Numbered from the stretch's first letter, positions 33,992 to 44,328 are shown. The stretch: 64,000 nt of DNA from Portunus trituberculatus (GCF_017591435.1 NC_059299.1:6348480-6412479), one strand, 5' to 3'. Numbers and translations are program-made. The notes: generated by a model not told the origin, from the sequence alone.

Positions 33992-36900
33992 CACTACTAC
34001 TACCACCACTACTACAAACAATAACAACAACACTACCTCAATACCTGGCAATAGTTTTCCAATATTTCCTCCTCCTATTAATTACCTCACATTACCTGTA
34101 TTATTTTCCCCATTCCTAAATACACACCAGGAAATTATTTGTTATCGCTGAAAGGGAAAACAGACAGGCGCATCGAACTCAGATGAACCCACATTACTCT
34201 GTTCTCTTAATTGGATAGGTACAATAAGTGAGGGAAAGTAGATTACACAAGTAGATAGATGAGGCAGACAAAGACACACAGGTAGGGAGTAGATATTGGA
34301 GTAGATTAAGGGCGAGACAAGTAGATTAGTTAGATAAATAGATTGGAGGCTATTAGTAGACGAGTTAATAGATAGGTCACTTAATAGATAAACGTTTAAT
34401 TGGTTGGCAGATGTATAGATAGAGTAGAAGAGAATGATAGTAACTCCCTGCCTGCTTCTGTATATTCATCTTCCTACGACTTGACTTCTTTCAAGAGGGA
34501 GATTTCAAGACATTTGTCCCTGACTTTTGGCTAACTCTTATTATCTTTAAGGGAACTGGCAATCAAGTGCGCCTTTTCTTTTTTCTTTTCTTTTTTTTTT
34601 TTTTTGTATTTTTTGTTGCCCTTGGCCAGCTTCCCGTCTTGCATAAAAAATAGACAATCAATTAGAGACAGCCAGGTAGATAGATAGATAGATAGAGTAG
34701 ATGGATGGATAGGCAAGCAGAAAAGGTAGATATGCTGACAGATAGATAGGAAAGTAGATCAGCTGATAAATAAACAAATATACGAACAGCAGGTACGTCA
34801 GTAAATAACAAACAGGTAAATATTAGATAAACATACAGATGGATCATTGAGAGGCAGCAGTAGGCACGCAGACGAATTAAGGCCTCACCTGCAGCAGACA
34901 CTCAGGTAATCAAGTACGTATGGATTAATGGCTACAGGTATAGGCAGGTGAGTTGAGTCTAATTATCGATACGCTACCGGCCGACCTGCCTATGTATGTA
35001 TATATATTCGCCCCCTCCCTAATCCAGCCCCTTTCGCTCTAATAATTAAAGGCACACTCGACTAGACCCGTGCGACAAACTGCCCCGTGCATCACTGTGT
35101 TAATTGCTACGTTACATCACCGGACCATTGTTTATTCATTCGTGTTAATCTTGCACTAAGGAACACTGCCTCTCATAAATACCGTCACGCTGCTGCTGGT
35201 GCTGCTGCTTCCTATGAAATATACACAGACCGAATATTATAACCTATCGTCGTTATTCATTTTCATACTGCGGAATTATTATTTCAGCCGGGGATTCGAA
35301 GCAGGTTCAGGTTCCGGGATTAGAGTTGTTAGCCCGCCAGCCAACAGAGGTGTAAGCCAGCTTGATTCAGAGCGAGTCCTAAGCCAAGCGAGTGCAGATA
35401 AATACGAAAGGTTAGTGGTAGTGAGAGTATTGAGTCTAAAGGGAGGAAAAGTGCCTGAGTTTCTCACTTGTGACTGTTAAAATAGATGGAAAGTGGATCT
35501 AGTGGCAATGAATGAATCTATTGTATGTTTGGACCCGTGTCTTTGCTTGAATCGATGAAAAATTAAGAGGAATAGAGAAAAAAGATTCGTAGGTGATTAG
35601 GAAGGGAGTGTAAACGAGAGACGTATTTAAGAGGACGGAGAATTTACAAATTATCTAAAAGCAGTGGTATATTAAACCTCTAAAGAACCTTGTGAGTTGA
35701 AGATCGTTGGTGAAGGGTATTGTTATTCTTCCTTCTCGATATTGAGTGAAAGAAAAGGATGAGTACTGAGAGACCCTTTGTTGTTCCTGTGATAAAAAAA
35801 GAAGAGGATGATGTTTTGTGTTCTTTCCACCTTCAAACATTTTTTTTTTTTCCTCCCTTAATTACCTACAAAATCTCTTGCTCTCGTTTTTTTTGTATTG
35901 TTTTCCACTGTTTGTATGCGTGTTTAGTATGGGACAGATTAAATTAACCTCCTATTCTCTTTAATATCTGCGCAAACAATACTTTCTACAGAGTTCAGAG
36001 TCAACGAGGGAAGACCATAATAGTAAAAAAAGTCAGGATACGGAGATTAGGTGTAAAATACGCAACAAGAACTAGAATATGAGACTCTTTAATACAACAT
36101 GCAGCAAAAAAAAAAAAAAAACACGGAGAATCAGGAAGTGGGGAAACAAAATTAAAGAGTGAGGAAATGGAGACGTTACACTGACAAAATAAAAATAACA
36201 TGAAATCAAACGAAAAGCAAAGAACTCGCAGCAGAATACGAGGAAAATATACGTGGCCGTTGAGGAAAGTTTATTGAAAATGTTACTTTGTTATGTTATA
36301 CGATACGAGGAAACAACGCGGCGAGGGAAAGCTGGGAGAAGTTCCGGGAATAACTGAGAGGTTTATAAAAGTTGAGATTAAGAATATAAAAGAAATACTT
36401 CTGAATGAGACTGGCTGGCTGGCTGGCTGTCTGGCTGGCGGAAATCGCGTTTAAGTTGTGGAATTCTTGATTGAAAATGTAATGAAGGACTAATATATCC
36501 ATCAGCTGAATATTAACCCCTCGCCTTGTTAATATTGAAGTGATTAAGTGGTTAAAATATACGAAGGAGAAGGGAAGTTTTATTTGTTAGCAGTAGAATT
36601 GTTATACTTTTTATCCTACATGGTTCTCCTATGCTTCTTTATCCTACATCAAGCTCTCCTATATTTCTTTTTATCCTATGCCAAGCTCTCCATGACGTGT
36701 TTTCATATTTGTTCTGCTTACTAATTGTTGATTTTATACAGCTTCAGAAACTTGCGTGGAGATTGAAATAGCGAAGACTGTGACCATTAATCTTCTGACC
36801 TCCATAATTTCTTCCTAATGTAAACAAGATGGTCTAGTCACACCCACAACTCAAAGTAAAAATGCGTTTCAGTATTGAAGGGACTAATATCTTACTCTAA

Positions 36901-39554
36901 GCTCTCCTTATTATCTTTAACTAAGATTTTCTATCCTTCATTATCCTACATGAAGTTCTATTGTTCCTAAATATCCTACACGATGCTTTGTTGTTCCTCA
37001 CTATCCTATACTAAGCTTTCCTATTCCCTCATTATCCTACAACAAACTCGCCTATTCCTTAATATCCTACATCAAGTTCTTTTGTTCTTTATCCTGCACG
37101 ATGTTCTCCTATTTCCTTATTATCCTATTGAACTCCTATTTCTTATCCTACATTAAGTTTTCCTATTAATTATTATCCTACACTAAACTGTCCTATTTTT
37201 ATCATCCTACACCAAGCTCTCCTATTCCTTATTATCCTACACTAAACTCTATTTATTTTATCATCCTACACTAAGCTCTCCTATTTCTTATTCCCTATTA
37301 TCCTACTTATCCTACAATGAACTCTCCTATTTTTTGCCCCAGATATCCCAAACATCGTCTCACCTGCGTATGGGTGATGAGGCGCGGGGAGGCGAAGGTG
37401 GTGATCGTCTGCGTCACCAGCACTGTGGACGTCTTCACCCTCCACTCCGTCAGGTCCTGTAGAGGGAGAGCGTTTGAGGAAGAAAATTCACGCTATTGAA
37501 AGTAAGTGAAGAATAATATAGGTTTGTAACAAGGATGTGGTCTTAAACTATTGGAAGGGTAGATAAAGATTTCGTTACTTTTTTTTTACTTTCCCTTTTA
37601 CTCTTTTCGTTCATTTAGTCTTCCACTTATTGGCCTGTATTTTAAAACGCTATGCTCTCTCACCAGCGCTATTTTCCAAAGCCTCCAGTTGATGGTACGC
37701 GTGTTTTTAAGGCTGTTTTTGTGTTTCTGTTGATGGATTAGCAAGATTTCTGGTTCATTAAAAGGAGAAACTGTCTTGAAAATGAGATTAGTTGTCTCTG
37801 TGGCCTTGTAAAATTGCCGTGGCGAGAGAGCAAAGTGTTTCTGAATACGGTCAATACGGGCCATACTCTTAACCCCTTGAGTACCATGACGCAGTTTATG
37901 TATTCATTATGCTTATTATTTGGTGATTTTATACAGAAACTTGTGTAGGGGGTTGAAATAGTGAAGATTATGGCCATTAATTTTCTGACCTCCATAGACC
38001 TTTCCTAATGTAAATAATAATCGCTTAATCACACCCAAAACTCACGGTAAAATTACATCCCAGTACTGAAGGGTTAACTATTGGAATGCTGAGTAAAGAT
38101 TTCGTTTTTTTACTTCCTACTTTTTGCTATTTTCTCTCGTTTAGTCTTCCTATAATACTCTTAACCCCTTGAGCACCAAGACGCGTTTTCATACTGATTC
38201 TACTTTCTGTTTGGTGATTTTATGCAGCTTCAGAAACTTATGTGGGTGACCGAAATAGTGGAGATTGTGGCCATTAGTTTTCTGACCTTCATAAACTCTT
38301 TCCAATGTTAATAAAATGGTCTTCTCGTAAACAAATCTCAAGGTAAAAATTTGTTCCTAGTATCTAACTTCAGTAAAACACTTAGATCAGCCAAAGGGTT
38401 AAGTTATGCCAGGTTAGGTTAGGTTAAACTTTTTTATGATCATCTGTGTTGGCTTTCTACGATTTATACAGCAATTTCAGTTTTTTTTTTTTTTTTTTTC
38501 AATATTTTTGTTCCCCTTGGTCAGAGCCTTTCCTTGAGAGTGAAAATAAGTTATGTGACTGTGCTTAATCATCATCGTCTGTATACACTTAAAAATCACC
38601 ATGTTAAGAGGAGTGGAAGAATGAGTTAGATATCGAAATTTGTATGACGGGGAAGAGAAAAGAGGAGGAATGTTGCAGCAGCATGTATTATGAAAGCTTC
38701 CCTGAAAAAAAAATCGAGGGTACATAACAGAAAACGAGAATATTTTGATGGATAACTTAAATAATTTGAAACCTGGTGATATTCTGAAAGTTTTCCTATT
38801 TTTAGCTCAGAAGTAAATGTGAATAAGTCTATCACGAAACAATATAAAGAAAACTATGTAGAGATGACTAAAGTTCAATAAATAAGTATAAACTAAATAA
38901 TAACAAAGAAATAAACACCAAAACAACACCCAACAAACCTGACTGATAGTAGTGGGGATGTAGTTGATAGCAGTGGCGTAGGTGACGGAGGGGATGACAT
39001 GGGTGGAGGTGATGGTGAGGTATCGGGTGGCGGTGGGCGGGGAGCACTGGCCACCCCCACCAAATATATGCCTTGGAGAAGAAAGGAGGCGCGGCTGTGG
39101 ACCTGATCTTTTTCTTAGCACCCGCGTATCACCTTCGGCTGGGATGACTGGCGTGTCTTCTGCTGTGAGCGAAGGGGCGATGCTTGTGCTGTCCGGGGTG
39201 ACTGTGGCTACTGGATATATGAAATAGAGAGAAGTCAGCGGAAGAACTTGTTGAACGGACCAAAATAAAGAGAAAAAAAAGTCAAATCAAATCAAATAAT
39301 AAGAAACATCATCAAGGAAGCCCCGATACAAATGTTAAGTTTCCCGGCCTACACCTGACCTTACCTGGTGGGGTGGCTGTAGGGGGTGTGGTGGTGGTGA
39401 TCTCGTCAGGAGCGGTGGCTATAAGGATTGCCACGGAGAAATCATCTGCAGGGTCTGGCGTCACTCCCGCAGAAGGCGCAGTAGTAGTTACATCATCCGC
39501 GGCCCTCACAGACACGCAGACCCCCGCCAGGAGCAGCAGGGCCTTCGTTAACAT
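31688..39554 (-). CDS. Secreted Thr-rich protein of unknown function, five coding exons
   Basis: Exons in minus-strand order: 39554-39365, 39210-38939, 37456-37364, 33545-33331, 31892-31688. All junctions are GT-AG and all phases agree, giving 324 residues. Residues 1-18 (MLTKALLLLAGVCVSVRA) are a clear signal peptide. Residues 19-90 are acidic and rich in Thr/Pro. A basic RKR at 96-98 is a possible proprotein cleavage site. Residues 119-308 form a long Thr/Val/Tyr-rich domain with alternating T-x-T runs (VTSTDTRTYTDTSVEVTTRT), which suggests extended beta strands. The mature protein has only two Cys, 119 and 308, at the two ends of that domain. There are no N-glycosylation sequons but many possible O-glycosylation sites. 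I do not recognise the family. A matrix, mucin-like or cuticle-associated role is only a guess. A TATA promoter and a non-coding first exon lie upstream. Confidence 0.85.
31893..33241. repeat. Intron 4 of the secreted-protein gene: T-rich and (GTA)n
   Basis: T-rich blocks at 31975-32000, 32055-32090 and 32140-32155. Complex AT-rich sequence at 32160-32690, then a 200-bp GTA/GTR triplet tract at 32703-32905 and (GA)n at 33110-33127. Confidence 0.8.
33242..33330. repeat. (CT)n abutting a 5' splice site (minus strand (GA)n)
   Basis: About 84 bp of CT on the plus strand. On the gene strand it is GTAAG followed at once by (GA)n, so the microsatellite starts inside the donor consensus of exon 4. 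Confidence 0.9.
33331..33545 (-). CDS. Secreted Thr-rich protein, coding exon 4
   Basis: Residues 186-256 plus two bases: VFTAPKYLTQLQHHTQVKYV then the Thr-rich core. The acceptor CTCTTACAG is preceded by a (CT)n tract and the donor GTAAGAGAGA runs into a (GA)n tract, both read on the minus strand. Length 215 nt, so skipping it would shift the frame. Confidence 0.88.
33546..33572. repeat. (GA)n forming the polypyrimidine tract of exon 4 (minus strand (CT)n)
   Basis: On the gene strand this reads (CT)n then TTACAG, the 3' splice site. It is complementary to the (GA)n on the other side of the exon. Confidence 0.9.
33573..34439. repeat. T-rich sequence and (CAA)n-(CTA)n compound repeat
   Basis: T-rich at 33600-33840; CAA triplets at 33852-33930, then CTA triplets at 33931-34015, a continuous compound tract. 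34030-34439 is unique sequence with scattered TAGATAGA motifs. Intron 3 of the secreted-protein gene. Confidence 0.8.
34440..34651 (+). mobile_element. 3' end of a non-LTR retrotransposon (LINE), best copy
   Basis: Opens with an intact C-terminal reading frame, NSLPASVYSSSYDLTSFKRE then ISRHLSLTFG and a stop, resembling the last residues of LINE reverse-transcriptase ORFs. The 3' UTR includes CCCTTGGCCAGCTTCCCG and a short A tail. 5'-truncated, antisense to the host gene within intron 3. Confidence 0.7.
34652..35284. other. Intron 3 single-copy sequence with TAGA repeats
   Basis: (TAGA)n at 34677-34695; otherwise complex sequence. 35010-35170 is free of simple repeats and rich in TAAT cores. 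No exon seen. Confidence 0.4.
35285..35350 (-). mobile_element. Possible degenerate tRNA-derived SINE head
   Basis: On the minus strand GGCTGGCGGGCTAACAAC is followed by GCTTCGAATCCCCGGC, a B-box-like sequence at tRNA-like spacing. No stem closes and no second copy was seen in the window. Confidence 0.3.
35351..36594. other. Intron 3 sequence, no gene seen
   Basis: AT-rich complex sequence; short (CTGG)n at 36410-36440. No recognised exon or repeat family. Confidence 0.4.
36595..37330. repeat. TATCCTACACTAAGCTCTCC minisatellite, interrupted by a MITE
   Basis: Degenerate units of about 30-45 bp based on TTATCCTACAYYAAGYTCTC and CTATTYCTTA. About 16 units flank the MITE at 36688-36887. It ends about 35 bp from exon 3. 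Confidence 0.85.
36688..36887 (-). mobile_element. TTAA MITE (piggyBac type), copy 8, ends decayed
   Basis: CCATGACGTGTTTTCATATT through TTTCAGTATTGAAGGGACTAA. The left TTAA is lost and the right is mutated to CTAA. Inserted in the minisatellite. Confidence 0.8.
37364..37456 (-). CDS. Secreted Thr-rich protein, coding exon 3
   Basis: 31 codons, phase 0 at both ends: DLTEWRVKTSTVLVTQTITT then FASPRLITHTQ. Acceptor CTCTACAG, donor GTGAGA. Confidence 0.85.
37636..37850. mobile_element. Foldback MITE, family A, copy 3, complete
   Basis: The left arm TGTATTTTAAAACGCTATGC... and the right arm ...GAGCAAAGTGTTTCTGAATA are imperfect reverse complements of about 50 bp. The centre contains GTTGATGGATTAGCAAGATT as in copy 1. 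Intron 2 of the secreted-protein gene. Confidence 0.8.
37869..38077 (-). mobile_element. TTAA MITE (piggyBac type), copy 9
   Basis: 209 bp, TTAACCCCTTGAGTACCATG to CCCAGTACTGAAGGGTTAA. It starts 19 bp after the foldback element. Confidence 0.87.
38161..38402 (-). mobile_element. TTAA MITE (piggyBac type), copy 10, with insertion
   Basis: TTAACCCCTTGAGCACCAAG to CCAAAGGGTTAA, 242 bp. The extra length is near the right end, where CAGTACTGAAGGGG is disrupted. Confidence 0.8.
38476..38540 (+). mobile_element. Short LINE 3'-tail-like fragment
   Basis: T-run followed by ATTTTTGTTCCCCTTGGTCA, similar to the terminal part of the LINE tails at 34600 and 42050. Too short to classify firmly. Confidence 0.4.
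38939..39210 (-). CDS. Secreted Thr-rich protein, coding exon 2
   Basis: Completes Val64 and encodes residues 65-154, including RVLRKRSG (93-100), GGGGQC (114-119) and the first T-x-T strands (RYLTITSTHVIPSVTYATA). Acceptor ATATCCAG, donor GTTTGT, phase 0. Confidence 0.85.
39365..39554 (-). CDS. Secreted Thr-rich protein, coding exon 1 (signal peptide)
   Basis: Residues 1-63 plus one base. ATG at 39554-39552 has A at -3. An acceptor (TATCCTACAG) ends at 39572, so this exon has 17 nt of 5' UTR from 39571, and the frame that continues further upstream is intron. Donor GTAAGG, phase 1. Confidence 0.87.
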
Positions 39555-39590
39555 CCTGCTGCACGCCCTGACTGTAGGATAGACCCAGGC

Positions 39591-39870
39591 ATTGACATTG
39601 TGACCTTGTAGGATATCGCTTCTCAGGATCTCAAATTTTGTAGGACTCCTCTTCGTGTCACAACAATAGGATAACACAGAATATGACCTTCATGCACCAG
39701 AATGTCACCTTTTATTAACATTGTGACCTTGTAGGATATCGCTTCTCATAATGAATTTTGTAGGATTTCTCTTCCTGTCACGACATTAGGTTTGGTAGGA
39801 TAACACAGTATATGATCCTGATGTAGCAGAATGTCATCTCATATTGACACTGGGACCTTGTAGGATGTCA
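39591..39870. repeat. Tandem repeat, about 125-bp unit, 2.3 copies
   Basis: ATTRACATTGTGACCTTGTA recurs at 39591 and 39714, and a diverged copy at 39843, each followed by GGATATCGCTTCTCA or a variant. In intron 1 of the secreted-protein gene, starting 17 bp from the splice acceptor. Confidence 0.85.
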
Positions 39871-40288
39871 CCCCCTTATGAATATTGTAGAGTGTCTTTC
39901 TCTATTATGACCTTGGGCGTAGACACAGCTAGAATATCTTCCCAAACACCTTTAAACCCAACTAACACATAACACCCATTTCCTTCAAGACAAAAACTTC
40001 ACCCTCCTAGAAACAAGACACCCAATCACCCTCCTTTAAAGAACTAATTACATCCATTACAAGTAGTTAACCTTTAGCAACAAGGAATTACTCCCTGAAA
40101 CAAGCAAACGTTTTATTAGTACAAGTAATTAATCTTATAAACAAGTATTCGTCCTTGGAAACAGATAATTATGCCTTTAGAAATATATATAATTACTCCT
40201 AACTTTAACTACAAATAGGTAACAGTAAAATAGATCTCCATTAACAACATTAACAAAACTACTTAACGAAAGGTAACACAATCATCAC
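39871..40288. other. Intron 1 sequence with degenerate AACAAGTAATTA-like repeats
   Basis: A-rich sequence in which AACAAGTAWTTRATCYTA-like motifs recur irregularly (39995-40240, continuing at 40505-40600 as AACAGGTAACAT). No gene. Confidence 0.5.
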
Positions 40289-40502
40289 TTAACCTCTTGA
40301 GTACCATGACGCTTTTCCATATTAATTCTGCTTACTATTTTGTGGTTTTATACAGCTTCAGAAACGTATGTGGGGGATTAGAACAGTGAAGTCTGTGGCC
40401 ATTAATCTTCCGACCTCCATAGACCCTTCCTAATGTCAATAAAATGGTCTAATCGTACAAAAATCTAAAGGTAAAAATGTGTCTCAGTATTAAAGGTATT
40501 AA
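40289..40502 (-). mobile_element. TTAA MITE (piggyBac type), copy 11
   Basis: 214 bp, TTAACCTCTTGAGTACCATG to CTCAGTATTAAAGGTATTAA. In intron 1 of the secreted-protein gene. Confidence 0.85.
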
Positions 40503-40643
40503 TAACAGGTGACAATGTAATTAATAACAGATAATATAACCACTCTTGATCAACAGGTAACATAATAACCTCTCAGTAACAGGTAGCAAGGTAAATATAA
40601 CAGGTAACGACCAGACCTTAATAATGAGCTAATTAGTACATAC

Positions 40644-40670
40644 CTATTCTCCGGTGACCAGGTGACCTCT
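40644..40670 (-). other. Predicted non-coding first exon of the secreted-protein gene
   Basis: From a TCAG initiator-like site (A at 40670) to a consensus donor AATAG|GTATGT at 40644/40643 on the minus strand. It would splice to the acceptor at 39572, 17 nt before the ATG. The placement is inferred from the TATA spacing and needs transcript support. Confidence 0.5.
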
Positions 40671-40704
40671 GACCAACCTTCACCTTCAGCCCGCGTCTTA
40701 TATA
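40670..40704 (-). promoter_or_regulatory. TATA-box core promoter
   Basis: TATATAAG on the minus strand at 40704-40697, about 30 nt upstream of GGTCAGAG, which fits an arthropod initiator (TCAKT-like). It lies directly upstream of a good splice donor and 1.1 kb from the signal-peptide exon. Confidence 0.55.
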
Positions 40705-40964
40705 CAAACACCTGCCTCACTTTCACCTGCTGACCCCACGCACGCCACTTCCTCGTTCCTCAGGGCAGGGCACGCTCGCTTGTTTACTGTTCCTCCCGTA
40801 GACCTACCTTCTCTACAGGAATGGGGGGAAAGGGCGAGGGGGTGGGTAAGGAGGGATATTTATTTATTTATCTTCATTTATTCATTTGTTTATTCATATT
40901 CATTTATTTTTATTTATTTACTTATTTGTACGTCTGTTTTTTTTATTTATTTATTTATTTTTAG

Positions 40965-41650
40965 AAGGGTACTGGCTAAGGGCAACCAAAATATATTAAA
41001 AGGATTATTGACTCTTACTGTTATTCCTTCTCTCAAAGCTTCTAAATCTTAATCCAGTTCGTCTAATCTTTCTGTTTAAATATTTAGTTTTTTATTTATT
41101 TTCTAGAATGGTACTGGCCAAGGAACAACTAAAATTAAAAAAAGAAAGGTCCACAAACTCCTACTCTCTGATTCAAACTCTCATTGCAATTCCTCTAATC
41201 TCTCTGTTTATCTATTTTTCTTTTTCTCTTCTTTCTTTTTTTATTCATTATTATTTTTTTTAAAGGATGCTAGCCAAGAACGACAAAAGAAGAAAACTAC
41301 AGAAGAAAGGTCCACTAACTTTAATTGCTGTTTTTTTTTTCCTCTCAGATTGAAACTCCCAATGTAATTTATCTAATCTTTCTATTTATCTATTTCTTAT
41401 TTGGTCTTGTAGAGGATATTGGCCAAAGACAACAAAATACTAACTCTCACTGTTTTCTATTTTCTCTCAAAGCTTCGAATCGTTACTGGAATTCGTCATC
41501 TAATCTTTCTATTTAATTCTTTTTATTTATATTTTTAGTAGGGTACTGGCCAACGGCAACAAAATACTACAAAAGAAAAGATACTAACTCTCACCGTTAT
41601 TTTTTTCTCTCAAAGCTTCAAACTCTCCATGCTGTTCAATATCTAATGGA
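40965..41650. repeat. Tandem array of five units (127-156 bp) containing a LINE-tail sequence
   Basis: GGTACTGGCCAAGGGCAACA-like anchors have their GGCC/GGCT at 40974, 41116, 41272, 41421 and 41548. Each is followed by ACTCTCACTGTTATT, CTCTCAAAGCTTC and TCTAATCTTTCTATTTA. The anchor is the reverse complement of the TTGTTGCCCTTGGCCAGT of the LINE 3' ends. Confidence 0.85.
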
Positions 41651-41711
41651 ATGACGCAAAGATGAAAATATTATGTGTGAATATCTGCTCTGAGTTAGAT
41701 CAAATACCACA

Positions 41712-41713
41712 CA

Positions 41714-41755
<42 letters not shown>
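41712..41755. repeat. (CA)n microsatellite
   Basis: CA repeat with one interruption (CACACCACAC). Confidence 0.9.
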
Positions 41756-41757
<2 letters not shown>

Positions 41758-41904
41758 AGCCAGTATTCTCAAGTTTATGCATCCTTTTTTAAATGAACGA
41801 AAATATAACTACGCAAAGAAAACCACATTAACTTTGAATACTGGCATAAGTTAGATCACAAAACCCATGCAGACAGCAAGGTCAGTTTTTTTTCTGGTAA
41901 ATTC

Positions 41905-42110
41905 TGTAATTCCCTGTCTGTTTCTGTATTTCCATCTTCCTATATGACTTGACTTGTTTAAGAGGAAGTTTCAAGACATTTGTCCCTGATTTTTGGCTAA
42001 CTCTCTTAATCTTATAAGGAATTGGTAATCAAGAGGACCTTTTCTTTTTATTTTTTGTTACCCTTGGCCAGCTTTTCCCTATTCCATAAAAAAAAATAAA
42101 ATAAAAAAAA
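41905..42110 (+). mobile_element. 3' end of a non-LTR retrotransposon (LINE), frameshifted copy
   Basis: Aligns to 34440-34651. The coding part NSLPVSVFPSS is followed by a one-base shift, then FKRGSFKTFVP-like sequence. The 3' UTR CCCTTGGCCAGCTTTTCCC is followed by an A-rich tail. It ends about 150 bp from the tRNA gene. Confidence 0.65.
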
Positions 42111-42250
42111 CTTGAGAGCAATACACAAATGTAGTAGGTAGCGTGTCATGAAGCTATGAATATTCGCTGAAATTAGATCATATAAGCCTTACAGACACCG
42201 CAATGCACGAATGTAGGTAGCGTGTCATGTTTGCTTCACTTTCTGGCAAC

Positions 42251-42262
42251 AAAAAAATAAAA
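42251..42262 (-). terminator. RNA polymerase III terminator of tRNA-Cys
   Basis: TTTTATTTTTTT on the minus strand, starting one base after the tRNA 3' end. Four or more T residues terminate pol III. Confidence 0.85.
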
Positions 42263-42263
42263 G

Positions 42264-42335
42264 AGGGGGCGCCCGGGTTTGAACCGGGGACCTCTCGATC
42301 TGCAGTCGAATGCTCTACCACTGAGCTACACCCCC
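42264..42335 (-). tRNA. tRNA-Cys: tRNA-Cys (GCA)
   Basis: 72 nt, intact cloverleaf. The acceptor stem GGGGGTG pairs with CGCCCCC (one G-T pair) with discriminator T. D arm GCTCAGTGGTAGAGC; anticodon loop CTGCAGA with GCA at 42303-42301; T arm CCCGGTTCAAACCCGGG. The A box (TAGCTCAGTGG) and B box (GGTTCAAACC) are intact, and CCA is not encoded. The perfect stems separate it from the SINE heads in the window and argue that it is a working gene. Confidence 0.97.
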
Positions 42336-42339
42336 GATG

Positions 42340-43265
42340 GCTTCTGAGTCCATCAATTAAATTTTAAACAAATTTTACTTTTATATTTTCTGTAAACTTT
42401 TTTTTTTTTTTTATTCAAGTGTTTTGTTGCTTCAGTATCCGTTTTCATCGCCAATTCCACCATTATAAAGACTATTTAATGTGAAATGTGCAGTTTAGTC
42501 TACCCTGAGATGTGTCCTTGATCCTCGTTTTCTGTGAAGCTTCCATGTGTCGGTGAGCACATCGCCTCACTGGGGACTCAAATAAATGGATGCTCCTCCC
42601 TTGAATAATACACAGGGGATGTAATTGTGCAGAATATTGGTTCCTGCGTGACTTATTAACGCGAACAGCAATGATATATGTTAGAAGAAAGTTTTACATC
42701 TCACTTTTTTTCCATGTTTTTATCTAATTTGAATCTATTTATTTCTTTTATATCAATTTTATGAAACATTTGTATTCTTGCTCTTTCTCTTCTTATTTTC
42801 TATTCGATTTCTTAACTTCTATTACTCATTACATTTATTTGTCTGTTCTTTCATGTCTCCCATCTTCACTCCATTTCTCCTTTTCCTATTCTTTCTTTAT
42901 TTTCTCTATATATATATACATTCATTCATTTATTCGAATTTAATCCCTTAATTCTACATAAAACATTCCTATTCTTTATCTTTCTCTTGTTCTTATCTTG
43001 ACATTTTCATCATTCATTCCCTCTGATCTGCTTATCTTCTCTGTCATGTCTCTCATCTCCATTTTATCTCTCCTTTTTCCTTATTCTTTCATCAGTTTTC
43101 TACATAATACTTGCTTCTTTTATTTCTTCCTCTTTCTCTTCCTTATCATCAGTTATTTGGTTTATCTGTCCTTCTTTCTTTTACTACAAATAATTCCATC
43201 ATCTCTGTCTCTCTTCCATCCTTTTCTCCTTTTCTCTTTTCCTTCTTAGCCATCCTATCCCTCTT
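42340..43265. other. T-rich intergenic sequence with a local duplication
   Basis: 42480-42660 is complex single-copy sequence. 42740-43250 is pyrimidine-rich and holds a degenerate duplication (TGTCTCYCATCTTCACTCCA-like at about 42856 and 43046). No gene. Confidence 0.45.
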
Positions 43266-43268
43266 CCC

Positions 43269-43269
<1 letters not shown>

Positions 43270-43333
<64 letters not shown>

Positions 43334-43498
43334 GTAGGTAATTCAAACTCAGGTGTTTATTGGACATTTATTTAGGTGAGTAAGACTCAGACTCACGGCG
43401 ACTCACCACAGAGACCCGTCACTCACTTTGTCTCAAAAAGGAGGATTAGTGAAGAGAAGAAGAATTAGTAAAAGAATAGGTTTTATGTAGTAGATGTG

Positions 43499-43534
<36 letters not shown>

Positions 43535-43976
43535 GATAAATAGACAGATAGATAGATAGATAGACAGAGATAAGAACTAAGGACATAAGTAAGAGAATAT
43601 TAAGAAATCAGTGAAAAAAGAAGGAAATAGAAAAGTTAGAAAAATTTGTAGACATAAGAAGTAAGAATATACGTAATAGGCAAATGTTAAGAAATGAATA
43701 AAGAAGAAGGAAACAGAGAAGGAAATAGAAAAGTAGGAAAATATGTAGATAATTGGAATTTTTTTTTATTTCCATTATCATTTATTTTTTTTAGATTTTT
43801 TATATTGTGAGCTGTTTTTCCAAAACAAATGCTACGAAATTAAAAGGAACCGAAAAGAATAGAAGCAAATCATATGTAGCAAAATCATAAAAGAATATAT
43901 AACATAACAAAATTATTGCAAAGAATAACAAACTCAAAAAAGCAACTTAACAAATCATAACAGAATCATTCCCCTC

Positions 43977-44040
<64 letters not shown>

Positions 44041-44279
44041 CAGAAATCAAAAGCTTAATACCTACAAAACTCATTACTCATCTTCCATCTTGTTTCGAAA
44101 GCTCATACTGCCTTCAGAACATCTTAAATAACAGGAACTCTCTCCTTCTCTCTTCTCTTATTTTCTCCTTCACAAAATCCTATTCCACTTTCGAGCATTA
44201 CAAGAATATTATTGAGAGAACGAACCAGAATCCATTTTACTGCTGCTCTTTATTATCATTATTGTTATTATCATTATTA

Positions 44280-44328
<49 letters not shown>

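Noticed and set aside
39555..39677. N-terminal extension of the secreted protein (upstream in-frame Met)
   Set aside because: A good splice acceptor at 39572 and the signal peptide beginning at 39554 show that the extra frame is intronic.
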